Source: Streptococcus sp. (lineage in GTDB: Bacteria > Bacillota > Bacilli > Lactobacillales > Streptococcaceae). Taken from it: 9,995 nt of DNA. Shown here piece after piece: positions 1 to 5,726 of this stretch. The stretch lies in assembly GCA_003521145.1 (NCBI GenBank), contig DOTL01000049.1, forward strand, positions 1 through 9,995, in the 5' to 3' direction. Positions within the stretch are counted from its first letter, which is position 1. Each line of letters opens with the position of its first letter. The position numbers and the translations under genes were made by a program. Under the pieces are notes generated by a model. It saw only the letters and a list, made by a program, of their open reading frames with translations. It was not told the DNA's origin and ran no database searches.

Positions 1-19
1 GAGGACCTATCAGGTCCTC
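1..19 (-). terminator. Hairpin after the SLT-like gene, probable terminator cut by window edge
   Basis: A perfect 8-bp inverted repeat (GAGGACCT, 3-nt loop, AGGTCCTC) lies about 50 nt beyond the stop codon of the minus-strand gene at 72-770. Position and GC-rich stem fit an intrinsic terminator for that gene. The T-run that should follow on the minus strand would lie outside the window, so termination itself cannot be confirmed. Confidence 0.6.
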
Positions 20-71
20 TCTAAATGTTAGCTTTTCGTCACCCACCACAGTTGACAAAGAGCCATTAATA

Positions 72-770
72 TTAGTAATTCCAAGCTGACAAACCTTGTG
101 CGTTATAGGCATTCAAGGCTGATTGAATTTGATCCTCAACCGTTGCAGTAGAGCCCCATCCAGGCATTGTCTGAAAAAGACCTGATGCACCTGAACCATT
201 TGCTGCAGTCTGATTACCATTTGACTCACGCGCAATAATTGACTCCCAAGTTGACTGAGGAACACCAGTAGCTGCCGCCATCTGTGCCGCTGCATAAGAA
301 CCAACTTCTCCTGCAGTGTTCCCATTTGAGAGAACAACTGACCCGCTACCAGTTGTAGCAACCGAAGGAGCTGTTCCAGTATTTTGAGTCAATGTAGTAG
401 CAGTACTCGTTATAGCAGCGCTTGTAGTAGCAGTATCTGACTGAAACTTTTCAGCTGCTTCTACCGCTTCTCCTGTTGTTTCTGACTGAGGCTTACTTTC
501 TTCAACCTTTTCTTTATTAGCTTTATTATCTTTACTTGAGCTAATCTCTGTTGATTTTACTAAATCTTCTGTCGTTTCTGACGTTGTTGATGCTGTTGAA
601 GGCGCTGAAGTAACAGAATCTGAAAATGCATCAACCAACCCTTTATTAATTAGTGTAGAAAGTGATACTGCCAAAATGACAATAAAACTTGTTACAATTG
701 CTACTGGTACCGCCAATGATTTCTTCGCTACTAATTTGATACGGCGTCCCTTATAACTTTTTTTAAACAT
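72..770 (-). CDS. Exported SLT/lysozyme-like transglycosylase-domain protein with Ser/Thr-rich linker
   Basis: The 232-residue product probably acts on cell-wall peptidoglycan outside the membrane. Residues 1-18 are strongly basic, and residues 19-41 form one hydrophobic segment that is either a signal peptide (a VDA motif at 46-48 could be cleaved) or a membrane anchor. Residues 50-150 are a low-complexity Ser/Thr/Glu/Ala linker typical of wall-spanning proteins. The C-terminal ~75 residues resemble a compact soluble lytic transglycosylase/lysozyme-like domain: 'IARESNGN' with candidate catalytic Glu182, then 'GASGLFQTMPGW', 'ALNAYNAQG' and a terminal 'WNY'. The domain is much shorter than classical SLT domains, as in IsaA/Apf-like proteins. 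The ATG is preceded by a perfect AGGAGG (complement of 776-781) 5 nt upstream. The gene seems to be its own transcription unit, with a terminator between it and the LysM gene. The fold assignment is by motif only and enzymatic activity is inferred. Confidence 0.85.
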   Translation of the reverse strand: MFKKSYKGRRIKLVAKKSLAVPVAIVTSFIVILAVSLSTLINKGLVDAFSDSVTSAPSTASTTSETTEDLVKSTEISSSKDNKANKEKVEESKPQSETTGEAVEAAEKFQSDTATTSAAITSTATTLTQNTGTAPSVATTGSGSVVLSNGNTAGEVGSYAAAQMAAATGVPQSTWESIIARESNGNQTAANGSGASGLFQTMPGWGSTATVEDQIQSALNAYNAQGLSAWNY

Positions 771-812
771 AAATCCCTCCTAGTTAATTCTAGTTACATT
801 CATCATAACCTA

Positions 813-865
813 GTAATATTACTGCCGATTATTTGTATTATGTTTAATGTTACAATGATTTATAA
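813..865 (-). promoter_or_regulatory. Candidate promoter region of the SLT-like gene with a VicR/WalR-like half-matching box
   Basis: On the minus strand a possible -10 TATTAC (813-818) has no good -35, as is common for activator-dependent promoters. About 30 nt upstream lies TTATAA-N5-TGTAAC (849-865), which matches the WalR/VicR consensus TGTWAH-N5-TGTWAH at 10 of 12 positions, with one perfect half. Another TGTAAC sits at 793-798. Such matches are not rare in AT-rich DNA, so this is a weak prediction that rests partly on the hydrolase-like product, a typical WalR target. Confidence 0.25.
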
Positions 866-870
866 TTTTA

Positions 871-898
871 ATAAAAAATGCCAAAAATCTGGCATTTT
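871..898 (-). terminator. Intrinsic terminator of the LysM gene
   Basis: The inverted repeat AAAATGCC (875-882) / GGCATTTT (891-898) has an 8-nt loop. On the minus strand it is followed by a run of six T (873-878, partly in the stem). It lies about 55 nt past the stop of the LysM gene and separates it from the next minus-strand gene. The A/T flanks are symmetric, so it could work in both directions, but no plus-strand gene lies upstream. Confidence 0.8.
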
Positions 899-909
899 CC
901 CCTTATTTG

Positions 910-936
910 TATGAGGTTTTACTAGTTTTCCTCATA
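910..936 (-). other. Stem-loop in the 3' untranslated region of the LysM gene
   Basis: A perfect 7-bp inverted repeat, TATGAGG (910-916) and CCTCATA (930-936), encloses a 13-nt loop that contains the palindrome ACTAGT. It lies 17 nt after the LysM stop codon and ahead of the T-rich terminator at 871-898. It has no adjacent T-run, so it is not itself a terminator. It could protect the 3' end or bind a protein; its function is unknown. Confidence 0.45.
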
Positions 937-952
937 AGTCAGTAATAACGAT

Positions 953-1525
953 TTAATACCAACCATTAGCATTCCAGAAAGCAAGAGCTGCAGTCCATGA
1001 ACCATAACGGCTTGCTACATAATTATCTGCTACCTTCTCTTGATTTTCAGGAGATAAGTCTCCATTCAAATATGATGATGCTAATTGGTAACGTCCATAA
1101 TATTGCCCATTTTGAGCTGTATAGCTACCGCTTGACTCACGTTGTGCAATTTCTTCTTTGGCAGCTGCCTCTGAAGAAGAAAGATTTGTATTGGTTGCTT
1201 GAGTATCTTCACTTTGTGTAGACTCTGTCGATTGTGTTGATTCAGCAGTTACTTCTGTTGTAGCTGAAGGTTCTGTAATCTCTTCAGTAGTTTCATTAAT
1301 TGTTAAGTTTTGACCAATATAAATCTTATTGGCATCTTGAATACCGTTTTTTGAAACGATTTCATCTACAGTCGTACCATTCTTCTTAGCAATAGCTGAA
1401 AGGGTATCGCCTTTTTGAACTGTATAAGTTTCTGCATTAGCTAAAGCCGTTGCTCCAAGTGTTGCTACTGTAACAAGTCCAAAAAGACCTAATTTTTTAG
1501 TGTTAGATGTATTCTTTTTTTGCAT
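953..1525 (-). CDS. Secreted LysM-domain protein with Apf/lysozyme-like C-terminus
   Basis: A 190-residue exported peptidoglycan-binding protein. Residues 1-31 are a classical signal peptide: basic start, hydrophobic core around 12-28, and cleavage predicted after 'ALANA' at residue 31. Residues 33-76 form one LysM domain (YTVQKGDTLSAIAKK ... YIGQNLTI), which binds GlcNAc-containing glycan and holds the protein in the wall. Residues 77-118 are an acidic Ser/Thr/Glu linker. Residues 119-190 form a compact transglycosylase/Apf-like domain: 'AQRESSGSY' with candidate catalytic Glu130, then 'YYGRYQL', 'RYGSW', and a terminal 'FWNANGWY' characteristic of aggregation-promoting-factor and streptococcal LysM proteins. 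The start is supported by AAAGGAG about 8 nt upstream. The gene is monocistronic, with its own terminator and a long upstream region. By analogy with pneumococcal LysM proteins it may belong to the VicRK (WalRK) regulon; that link is inference. Confidence 0.9.
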   Translation of the reverse strand: MQKKNTSNTKKLGLFGLVTVATLGATALANAETYTVQKGDTLSAIAKKNGTTVDEIVSKNGIQDANKIYIGQNLTINETTEEITEPSATTEVTAESTQSTESTQSEDTQATNTNLSSSEAAAKEEIAQRESSGSYTAQNGQYYGRYQLASSYLNGDLSPENQEKVADNYVASRYGSWTAALAFWNANGWY

Positions 1526-1544
1526 GATGATGCTCCTTTATCTA

Positions 1545-1610
1545 TTTATAGTCCAATCCATATTAGTCAAAGATATTAAGTTATTTTATTGTTTATGACT
1601 AATAGGTAAA
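1545..1610 (-). promoter_or_regulatory. Candidate promoter(s) of the LysM gene
   Basis: On the minus strand TTTACC (1605-1610), a 16-nt spacer and TAAAAT (1583-1588) form a plausible sigma-A promoter about 60 nt ahead of the start codon. A second pair, TTGACT (1565-1570) and TATAAA (1545-1550), has good hexamers but only a 14-nt spacer, which argues against it. The inverted repeat at 1561-1604 overlaps both. No transcription start can be fixed from sequence alone. Confidence 0.4.
1561..1604. repeat. 9-bp inverted repeat overlapping the LysM promoter region, possible operator
   Basis: TATTAGTCA (1561-1569) and TGACTAATA (1596-1604) are perfect inverted repeats separated by 26 nt of A/T-only or nearly A/T-only sequence. 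One arm lies in the spacer of the TTTACC/TAAAAT promoter and the other just downstream of its -10. This fits two half-sites of a dimeric regulator or the stem of an RNA hairpin. No known regulator consensus is recognised. Confidence 0.4.
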
Positions 1611-1695
1611 TCAATGGGCTTACTCTATATAGGAATTTTTCAATCCAGATTAAGCTGAAGAACTATAACTATGTATCTATGATACCTTGGAAATA

Positions 1696-1720
1696 TAACA
1701 TCCCCTTGTTAGGGATATTA
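1696..1720 (-). other. Hairpin upstream of the LysM gene
   Basis: On the minus strand a 9-bp stem with one G-U pair (TAATATCCC / GGGATGTTA) closes a 7-nt loop. It lies about 170 nt before the LysM start codon and upstream of the favoured promoter. It would be transcribed only by an upstream start or by read-through of the ecfT terminator. It lacks a proper T-run. Beyond this and the entries beside it, the 300-bp gap 1526-1825 contains no convincing gene. Confidence 0.3.
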
Positions 1721-1750
1721 AAAATATTACAAGTAGGTTGGGATTAGATG

Positions 1751-1776
1751 AAAAAAGAACGCCTACGTGGGCGTCC
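1751..1776 (-). terminator. Intrinsic terminator of the yfmF-to-ecfT operon
   Basis: On the minus strand GGACGCC (1770-1776), a 6-nt loop, and GGCGTTC (1757-1763) form a 7-bp stem with one G-U pair, followed directly by six T (1751-1756). It lies about 50 nt after the ecfT stop codon and is the end of the long minus-strand operon. Confidence 0.9.
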
Positions 1777-1788
1777 ATCTAAAACTTC

Positions 1789-1810
1789 TAGGTCTTAAGA
1801 CCTATTTTTT
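1789..1810 (+). terminator. Plus-strand terminator-like palindrome facing the ecf operon
   Basis: The perfect 16-bp palindrome TAGGTCTTAAGACCTA (1789-1804) can form a 6-bp stem with a TTAA loop and is followed on the plus strand by six T (1805-1810). In that direction it resembles an intrinsic terminator, yet no plus-strand gene precedes it. It may stop antisense transcription into ecfT or end a small plus-strand RNA; both are inference. Confidence 0.45.
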
Positions 1811-1825
1811 ATTTATCTCAACGAA

Positions 1826-2620
1826 TTAACTCTTAAGATAAAAAAGCATTAATCCTAAAGCTAAAATAGCAATAATTGATAAGGTATCTCGACCATTCCA
1901 TGAAAGTCGACGATATTTTGTTCGCCCTTCACCACCTTGATAGCCTCGTGCCTCCATAGCAATCGCCAGAGCATCTGCTCGTTTAAAGCTTGATGCAAAC
2001 AAAGGAATTAAAATAGGTATTATTGATTGTACCTTTTGAATAATATTTCCTTCACCAAAGTCAACACCACGTGCCTTTTGAGCATTCATAATACGAGTCG
2101 TATCATCCATCAAAGTTGGTACAAAACGTAGACTCAAAGACAGCATTAAACCAATTTCATGTGCTGGCACTTTGAAAATAGTAAGAGGTTTTAAAAGTGA
2201 TTCAACTGCATCAGATAAACTTAAAGGTGTTGTCGTTAGAGTAAGTAGGGTAGAAAAACTAATAATGAGGATAAATCTAAGAAATATCATCCAACCTTGA
2301 TTTAAACCGACTTCCGTAATCTTTAAAAAGCCAATAGACCAAAGCACACTCCCTTTTGTATTGAAGAAAACTTGAAATAGGGTAGAAAATAAAATAATCC
2401 AAATCATTGGTTTAATTCCACCTAAAAAGAAACCAAGTTTTATTTTAGACAAGAAAACCAAGGAAAGTGTAAATAAAGTTATTACAGCATAAGTTAAGGG
2501 ATTATTAGCCCAAAAGATAATAACAATATAAATCAGCATGGCTAATAATTTACTTCTAGGGTCTAATCGGTGTATAAAAGAGTCCCCAACAATATAACGT
2601 CCAATAATTAACTTATCCAT
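1826..2620 (-). CDS. ecfT: ECF transporter transmembrane (T) component EcfT
   Basis: A 264-residue integral membrane protein that couples ATP hydrolysis by EcfA1/EcfA2 to vitamin-binding S components in group II energy-coupling factor transporters. Hydrophobic segments lie near 24-57, 63-86, 110-130 and 245-262. The cytoplasmic coupling region carries the two diagnostic Ala-Arg-Gly motifs, 'AQKARG' (180-185) and 'AMEARG' (221-226), which insert into the ATPase grooves. 'HRLDPRSKLL' at 17-26 is the typical N-terminal signature, and the length is normal. It is the last gene of the operon. Its start overlaps the end of ecfA2 by 8 nt, with a GAGGTGG-type ribosome site inside ecfA2, so translation is probably coupled. 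A strong terminator follows. No S component lies in the window, so the substrates cannot be deduced; the shared module probably serves several S proteins encoded elsewhere. Confidence 0.96.
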   Translation of the reverse strand: MDKLIIGRYIVGDSFIHRLDPRSKLLAMLIYIVIIFWANNPLTYAVITLFTLSLVFLSKIKLGFFLGGIKPMIWIILFSTLFQVFFNTKGSVLWSIGFLKITEVGLNQGWMIFLRFILIISFSTLLTLTTTPLSLSDAVESLLKPLTIFKVPAHEIGLMLSLSLRFVPTLMDDTTRIMNAQKARGVDFGEGNIIQKVQSIIPILIPLFASSFKRADALAIAMEARGYQGGEGRTKYRRLSWNGRDTLSIIAILALGLMLFYLKS

Positions 2621-3455
2621 GCGACACCACCTCTACGAATTCCTCGACTGTAATAGGGAGACTTTCAAATCGATAACCTTTTTCTTGTATCTGTAGTGCA
2701 AACTCTGTGATTTTAGGAACACCTAATTGCTTTTCTTTAAGAAAAGTAACCTTTTGAAAAACATCTTTAGGAGCTCCCGTCAACACTAGTTGCCCTTTTT
2801 CCATAACATTCACAGTTGTTGCATAATCGGCAACATCATCCATCAAGTGAGTAACTAAAACAATCGTCATTCCAGAAAGATGTAACTCCTTAAAGAGAGA
2901 CATCAATTCCTTCCGGCCCTGTGGATCTAGACCAGCAGTTGGTTCATCCAACACTAAAATATCTGGTTGCATAGCTAGAATCCCTGCGATGGCAAGACGT
3001 CGCATTTGTCCCCCTGATAAATCAAAAGGATTCTGTCCATGGAACTCTTCTGGAAGTCCAACTAATTTTAGACTTTCAATAGCACGTTGTTCTGCTTCTT
3101 CCTTAGAGACTCCGAAATTTTGAGGTCCAAAGGCAACATCTTCTAAAACAGTCTCTGCAAATAACTGACTTTCTGGAAATTGAAAAACTAAACCTACCTT
3201 CTTACGAATCGGTTTGATATCCTTGTTCTTTGATTGACTGGTTATGATAGTATCATCAACTTGAACCTGACCACTAGTTGGTAAATAGAGGCCATTCAAG
3301 AGCTGCATAATCGTAGATTTACCACTTCCCGTATGTCCAATAAAGGCCGTATATGAACCATCTTTTATCGTCGTCGTCATATCAAAAAGGGCACGCCCCT
3401 CAAAAGGAGTACCTGCTTGATAGATATAACTTACATTTTCGAGAGAGATTCCCAT
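2613..3455 (-). CDS. ecfA2: ECF transporter ATP-binding subunit EcfA2
   Basis: A 280-residue ABC ATPase, one of the two nucleotide-binding subunits of the shared ECF module. Visible motifs are Walker A GHTGSGKST (40-48), Q-loop in 'VFQFPESQLF' (Gln92), signature LSGGQ (146-150), Walker B ending LVLDE (catalytic Glu171), D-loop 'AGLD' and H-loop His203. The 'FPESQLF' Q-loop and the C-terminal extension after residue 220 are typical of EcfA2 (formerly CbiO2). Its start lies 25 nt inside the end of ecfA1, and its end overlaps ecfT by 8 nt. This arrangement suits coupled synthesis of the heterodimer EcfA1-EcfA2 with EcfT. A GGGAG ribosome site lies about 8 nt before the ATG. All catalytic residues are present and nothing is unusual. 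Confidence 0.96.
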   Translation of the reverse strand: MGISLENVSYIYQAGTPFEGRALFDMTTTIKDGSYTAFIGHTGSGKSTIMQLLNGLYLPTSGQVQVDDTIITSQSKNKDIKPIRKKVGLVFQFPESQLFAETVLEDVAFGPQNFGVSKEEAEQRAIESLKLVGLPEEFHGQNPFDLSGGQMRRLAIAGILAMQPDILVLDEPTAGLDPQGRKELMSLFKELHLSGMTIVLVTHLMDDVADYATTVNVMEKGQLVLTGAPKDVFQKVTFLKEKQLGVPKITEFALQIQEKGYRFESLPITVEEFVEVVSHG

Positions 3456-4261
3456 AATTGTTCTCCCAATTCCTTTTCTGTCAGATAGTCTTCACAATCT
3501 ATCAGACCTTTATTTCTTAGCTTTTGAGTTAATAATGCACTAAAAGGGATATCCAAACCTAAGTCAACTAACTCTGAGCCCCTACTAAATAGTTCACGAG
3601 GACTTGAAACAGACTCCACTTTACCTTTTTTCAAAACCAAAACACGGTCACTCAAAGCGACCTCATCGAGATCATGAGTAATTGATAAAACAGTCATTCC
3701 GTATTCTTTACGAATAGCTTTAATAGATTGAATCAATTCCTGGCGACCTTCTGGATCAAGCATGCTAGTTGCCTCATCCAAAATCAAAATAGAGGGTCTC
3801 ATAGCTACAATACCTGCGATAGCCACACGTTGTTTTTGACCTCCAGATAATCTAGCTGGCTCTCTATCCTTAAATTCTGACATTCCCACAAATTCTAGAG
3901 CCTCTTGAACTCTTGAAGCCATTTCTTCATAAGGAACACCTTTATTTTCAAGACCGAAAGCAACATCATCTTCAACAGTTGCCCCAACAAATTGATTGTC
4001 TGGGTTCTGAAAGACCATGCCAATCTTATCACGGATATCCCAGACGTTCTCTTCTGTTAATTCTTGACCTTCAACGATAATCTGCCCAGACTCTGCAACT
4101 AATAGTCCGTCAATAAGACGTGCTGTCGTGGATTTTCCAGAACCATTATGTCCTACAATGGATAACCATTCCCCACGTTTCACGTGAAACGATACATCAT
4201 CAAGAATATAGGATGGTTGATCTTGATGATATTTAAACTTTAAATTTTTTATTTCAATCAT
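3431..4261 (-). CDS. ecfA1: ECF transporter ATP-binding subunit EcfA1
   Basis: A 276-residue ABC ATPase that pairs with EcfA2 beneath EcfT to power uptake of vitamins and related micronutrients. Motifs are Walker A GHNGSGKST (37-45), Q-loop 'VFQNPDNQF' (Gln85), signature LSGGQ (138-142), Walker B with catalytic Glu163 in 'LILDEATSMLDP', and H-loop His196. The NPDNQ Q-loop is the EcfA1 hallmark. The gene follows pgsA by 12 nt and overlaps ecfA2 by 25 nt. Codons 24-29 (SFHVKR) contain a perfect 16-bp palindrome resembling a chromosomal parS site (4176-4191), so this stretch may carry a DNA-level constraint besides its coding role. Ser24 uses TCG and Val27 GTG, G-ending codons uncommon in such an AT-rich genome, which suits that idea. 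Function as an ATPase is secure; the dual role is inferred. Confidence 0.96.
   Translation of the reverse strand: MIEIKNLKFKYHQDQPSYILDDVSFHVKRGEWLSIVGHNGSGKSTTARLIDGLLVAESGQIIVEGQELTEENVWDIRDKIGMVFQNPDNQFVGATVEDDVAFGLENKGVPYEEMASRVQEALEFVGMSEFKDREPARLSGGQKQRVAIAGIVAMRPSILILDEATSMLDPEGRQELIQSIKAIRKEYGMTVLSITHDLDEVALSDRVLVLKKGKVESVSSPRELFSRGSELVDLGLDIPFSALLTQKLRNKGLIDCEDYLTEKELGEQLWESLSKM
4176..4191. promoter_or_regulatory. parS-like centromere site (ParB-binding) within ecfA1
   Basis: CGTTTCACGTGAAACG is a perfect 16-bp palindrome. It matches the conserved parS consensus TGTTTCACGTGAAACA at 14 of 16 positions; the 14-bp core GTTTCACGTGAAAC is identical, and only the outermost pair is C/G instead of T/A. 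parS sites cluster near oriC, bind ParB/Spo0J and recruit SMC. The nearby recF supports an origin-proximal location. Streptococci such as S. pneumoniae have ParB and parS sites but no ParA. I saw no other full match in the window. Confidence 0.8.
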
Positions 4262-4273
4262 TGGTTTATCATA

Positions 4274-4816
4274 CTACTTGAAAGTATCCTTAAATAAGAA
4301 ACCTGCACCTTTGAAATAATCATAGCCTGAGTAAATTGTAAAGAATAAAGCAATATAAAGCATAATTGTTCCTACAAAATGCAGATGACACAATAATAGA
4401 ATGATAGATAACATCTGAGTCACTGTCTTAATCTTACCAGGCATAGCTGCAGCGAGAACTGTACCACCGTTCTCCACTAATAAAAGACGAAGACCTGTGA
4501 CTGCAAGCTCACGACAGATAATAACTGAAACCACCCAGGCTGGCGCTTGATTAATACCGACTAACAGAATCAATGCTGACATCACTATCATCTTATCTGC
4601 CAATGGATCTGCAAATTTCCCGAAATTAGTAACAACATGCCATTTTCGTGCCAAATAGCCATCTAAATAATCTGTAATACTGGCAATAGCAAAGACAACC
4701 GCCGCAGCAATATGCATAACATTACTTGACGCAAGTGATGTTATCAGTAAAAAGATAGGAATCAAAATAATTCTAGCAAGGGTCAACAGGTTAGGTAAAT
4801 TTTCTTTTTTGAACAT
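4274..4816 (-). CDS. pgsA: CDP-diacylglycerol--glycerol-3-phosphate 3-phosphatidyltransferase
   Basis: Phosphatidylglycerophosphate synthase joins CDP-diacylglycerol and glycerol-3-phosphate, the committed step to phosphatidylglycerol and cardiolipin, in the cytoplasmic membrane. The 180-residue product shows the full CDP-alcohol phosphatidyltransferase signature D-x2-D-G-x2-A-R-x8-G-x3-D-x3-D at Asp49, Asp52, Gly53, Ala56, Arg57, Gly66, Asp70 and Asp74; these residues bind the metal and substrate. 'NLPNLLTLARI' at 6-16 is the usual family N-terminus, and several hydrophobic helices follow. Length is normal for Firmicutes. The gene lies 12 nt after rodZ and 12 nt before ecfA1. Its ribosome site (GAGAAGAA just before the ATG) is weak, suggesting reliance on translation of rodZ upstream. 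The rodZ-pgsA adjacency is also seen in Bacillus (ymfM-pgsA). Confidence 0.96.
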   Translation of the reverse strand: MFKKENLPNLLTLARIILIPIFLLITSLASSNVMHIAAAVVFAIASITDYLDGYLARKWHVVTNFGKFADPLADKMIVMSALILLVGINQAPAWVVSVIICRELAVTGLRLLLVENGGTVLAAAMPGKIKTVTQMLSIILLLCHLHFVGTIMLYIALFFTIYSGYDYFKGAGFLFKDTFK

Positions 4817-4828
4817 TTCTTCTCGATT

Positions 4829-5686
4829 CTATTGGATTCTTAATGTTAGGTAGCTAGGTGTATTTTTATCTAATTGAGATAAATCAAGTGACTCCCCATT
4901 TACCTTTAGAGTTACTTTTGAAGATTGAGCAATAATAATTTGAGTTGGTTTAGTTTTATCAGAAAAATCTAAAGAGTATTTTGAATTCTTCGTTTTTGAA
5001 AGGAGGTAACTATCTGAAGTATCTGAGTTATCTACTGAAAACCATGTGTCATTACTATCTTTTGATAACTCCACATCTAAAACTACTGAAGAATTTACAT
5101 TGGAGAAATCAACCATTAGTTGATTGCCTTGAGTTGTCGTTGTAACATTTGCCCCCGAAACGGTAACCTCAGAAATGCTTCGTGACGATTTAGCCTTACT
5201 AGCCGTTGACAAATGATTAACTGTAGAGATAGTATTTGGTTTTATCACCTGAGATTGATTAGAAAGATGTCTAATAATAATATAACCCACTGAACAGATG
5301 ATAAGTAACGAAACCGCACTAAGCATAATTAAAGGTAGATAGTTAGACTTTCTTTTTTCTTCACGTTTATGCTTTAAAAATCGTGACATGGGAGCTTTAG
5401 CAGCTAAGGCATCTTCCTTACTTTCAACTGGTTTCTTCTCTTTTTTTAGTTTTTGATCATTCTGTCTCTGCTCCTCAAACAGACGTTTTCCATCTAAACC
5501 AACCGAAGTCGCATACTTTTCAAGCGCCTCTTGCTGAATGTCCTCTGGCAAAGCTTTAAGTTGATCCATTTCCATAGCCAGAAGAAACTGGGCTTCGACT
5601 CCAGAAATTTTTTCTACATCATACAAACTTAACTCTTTCTTTATACGCGCTGCACGTAATTGCTCACCTAGAGAGTGTAACTTCAT
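4829..5686 (-). CDS. rodZ: RodZ family helix-turn-helix membrane protein
   Basis: With the ATG at 5686 the product has 285 residues. Residues 5-70 form the RodZ-type helix-turn-helix domain ('LGEQLRAARIKKELSLYDVEKISGV', then 'LPEDIQQEALEKYATSVGLD'). Residues 75-113 are a charged linker, 116-139 one transmembrane helix, and 145-285 an extracellular Ser/Thr-rich linker plus beta-rich RodZ C-terminal domain. RodZ supports peptidoglycan elongation; streptococci generally lack MreB, so here it would work with the peripheral wall-synthesis machinery. I chose this ATG because it follows AAAGGGG and matches the usual N-terminus. An in-frame TTG 78 nt upstream would overlap yfmH by 20 nt and span an extended -10 promoter, making it unlikely. 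The gene lies 58 nt after yfmH, the largest gap in the operon, and 12 nt before pgsA. It corresponds to ymfM of Bacillus. Confidence 0.93.
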   Translation of the reverse strand: MKLHSLGEQLRAARIKKELSLYDVEKISGVEAQFLLAMEMDQLKALPEDIQQEALEKYATSVGLDGKRLFEEQRQNDQKLKKEKKPVESKEDALAAKAPMSRFLKHKREEKRKSNYLPLIMLSAVSLLIICSVGYIIIRHLSNQSQVIKPNTISTVNHLSTASKAKSSRSISEVTVSGANVTTTTQGNQLMVDFSNVNSSVVLDVELSKDSNDTWFSVDNSDTSDSYLLSKTKNSKYSLDFSDKTKPTQIIIAQSSKVTLKVNGESLDLSQLDKNTPSYLTLRIQ

Positions 5687-5726
5687 TTTTCCCCTTTCTA
5701 ATATTCTTCTTTGTTTTCGTGTCTCT

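Noticed and set aside
113..361. Minus-strand ORF in another frame within the SLT-like gene
   Set aside because: It lies wholly inside the better-supported frame that contains the signal segment and catalytic domain.
997..1221. Plus-strand ORF of 74 codons opposite the LysM gene
   Set aside because: It is antisense to a well-supported gene, has no domain, and its composition reflects the complementary strand.
2612..2622. TTATCCATG resembling a DnaA box
   Set aside because: Only 7 of 9 positions fit, it lies at the ecfT start codon, and there is no cluster of DnaA boxes, so it is not an origin.
2625..2645. TACGAATT resembling the competence cin-box TACGAATA
   Set aside because: It is in the coding end of ecfA2, has one mismatch, no linked -25 T-rich element, and no competence gene follows.
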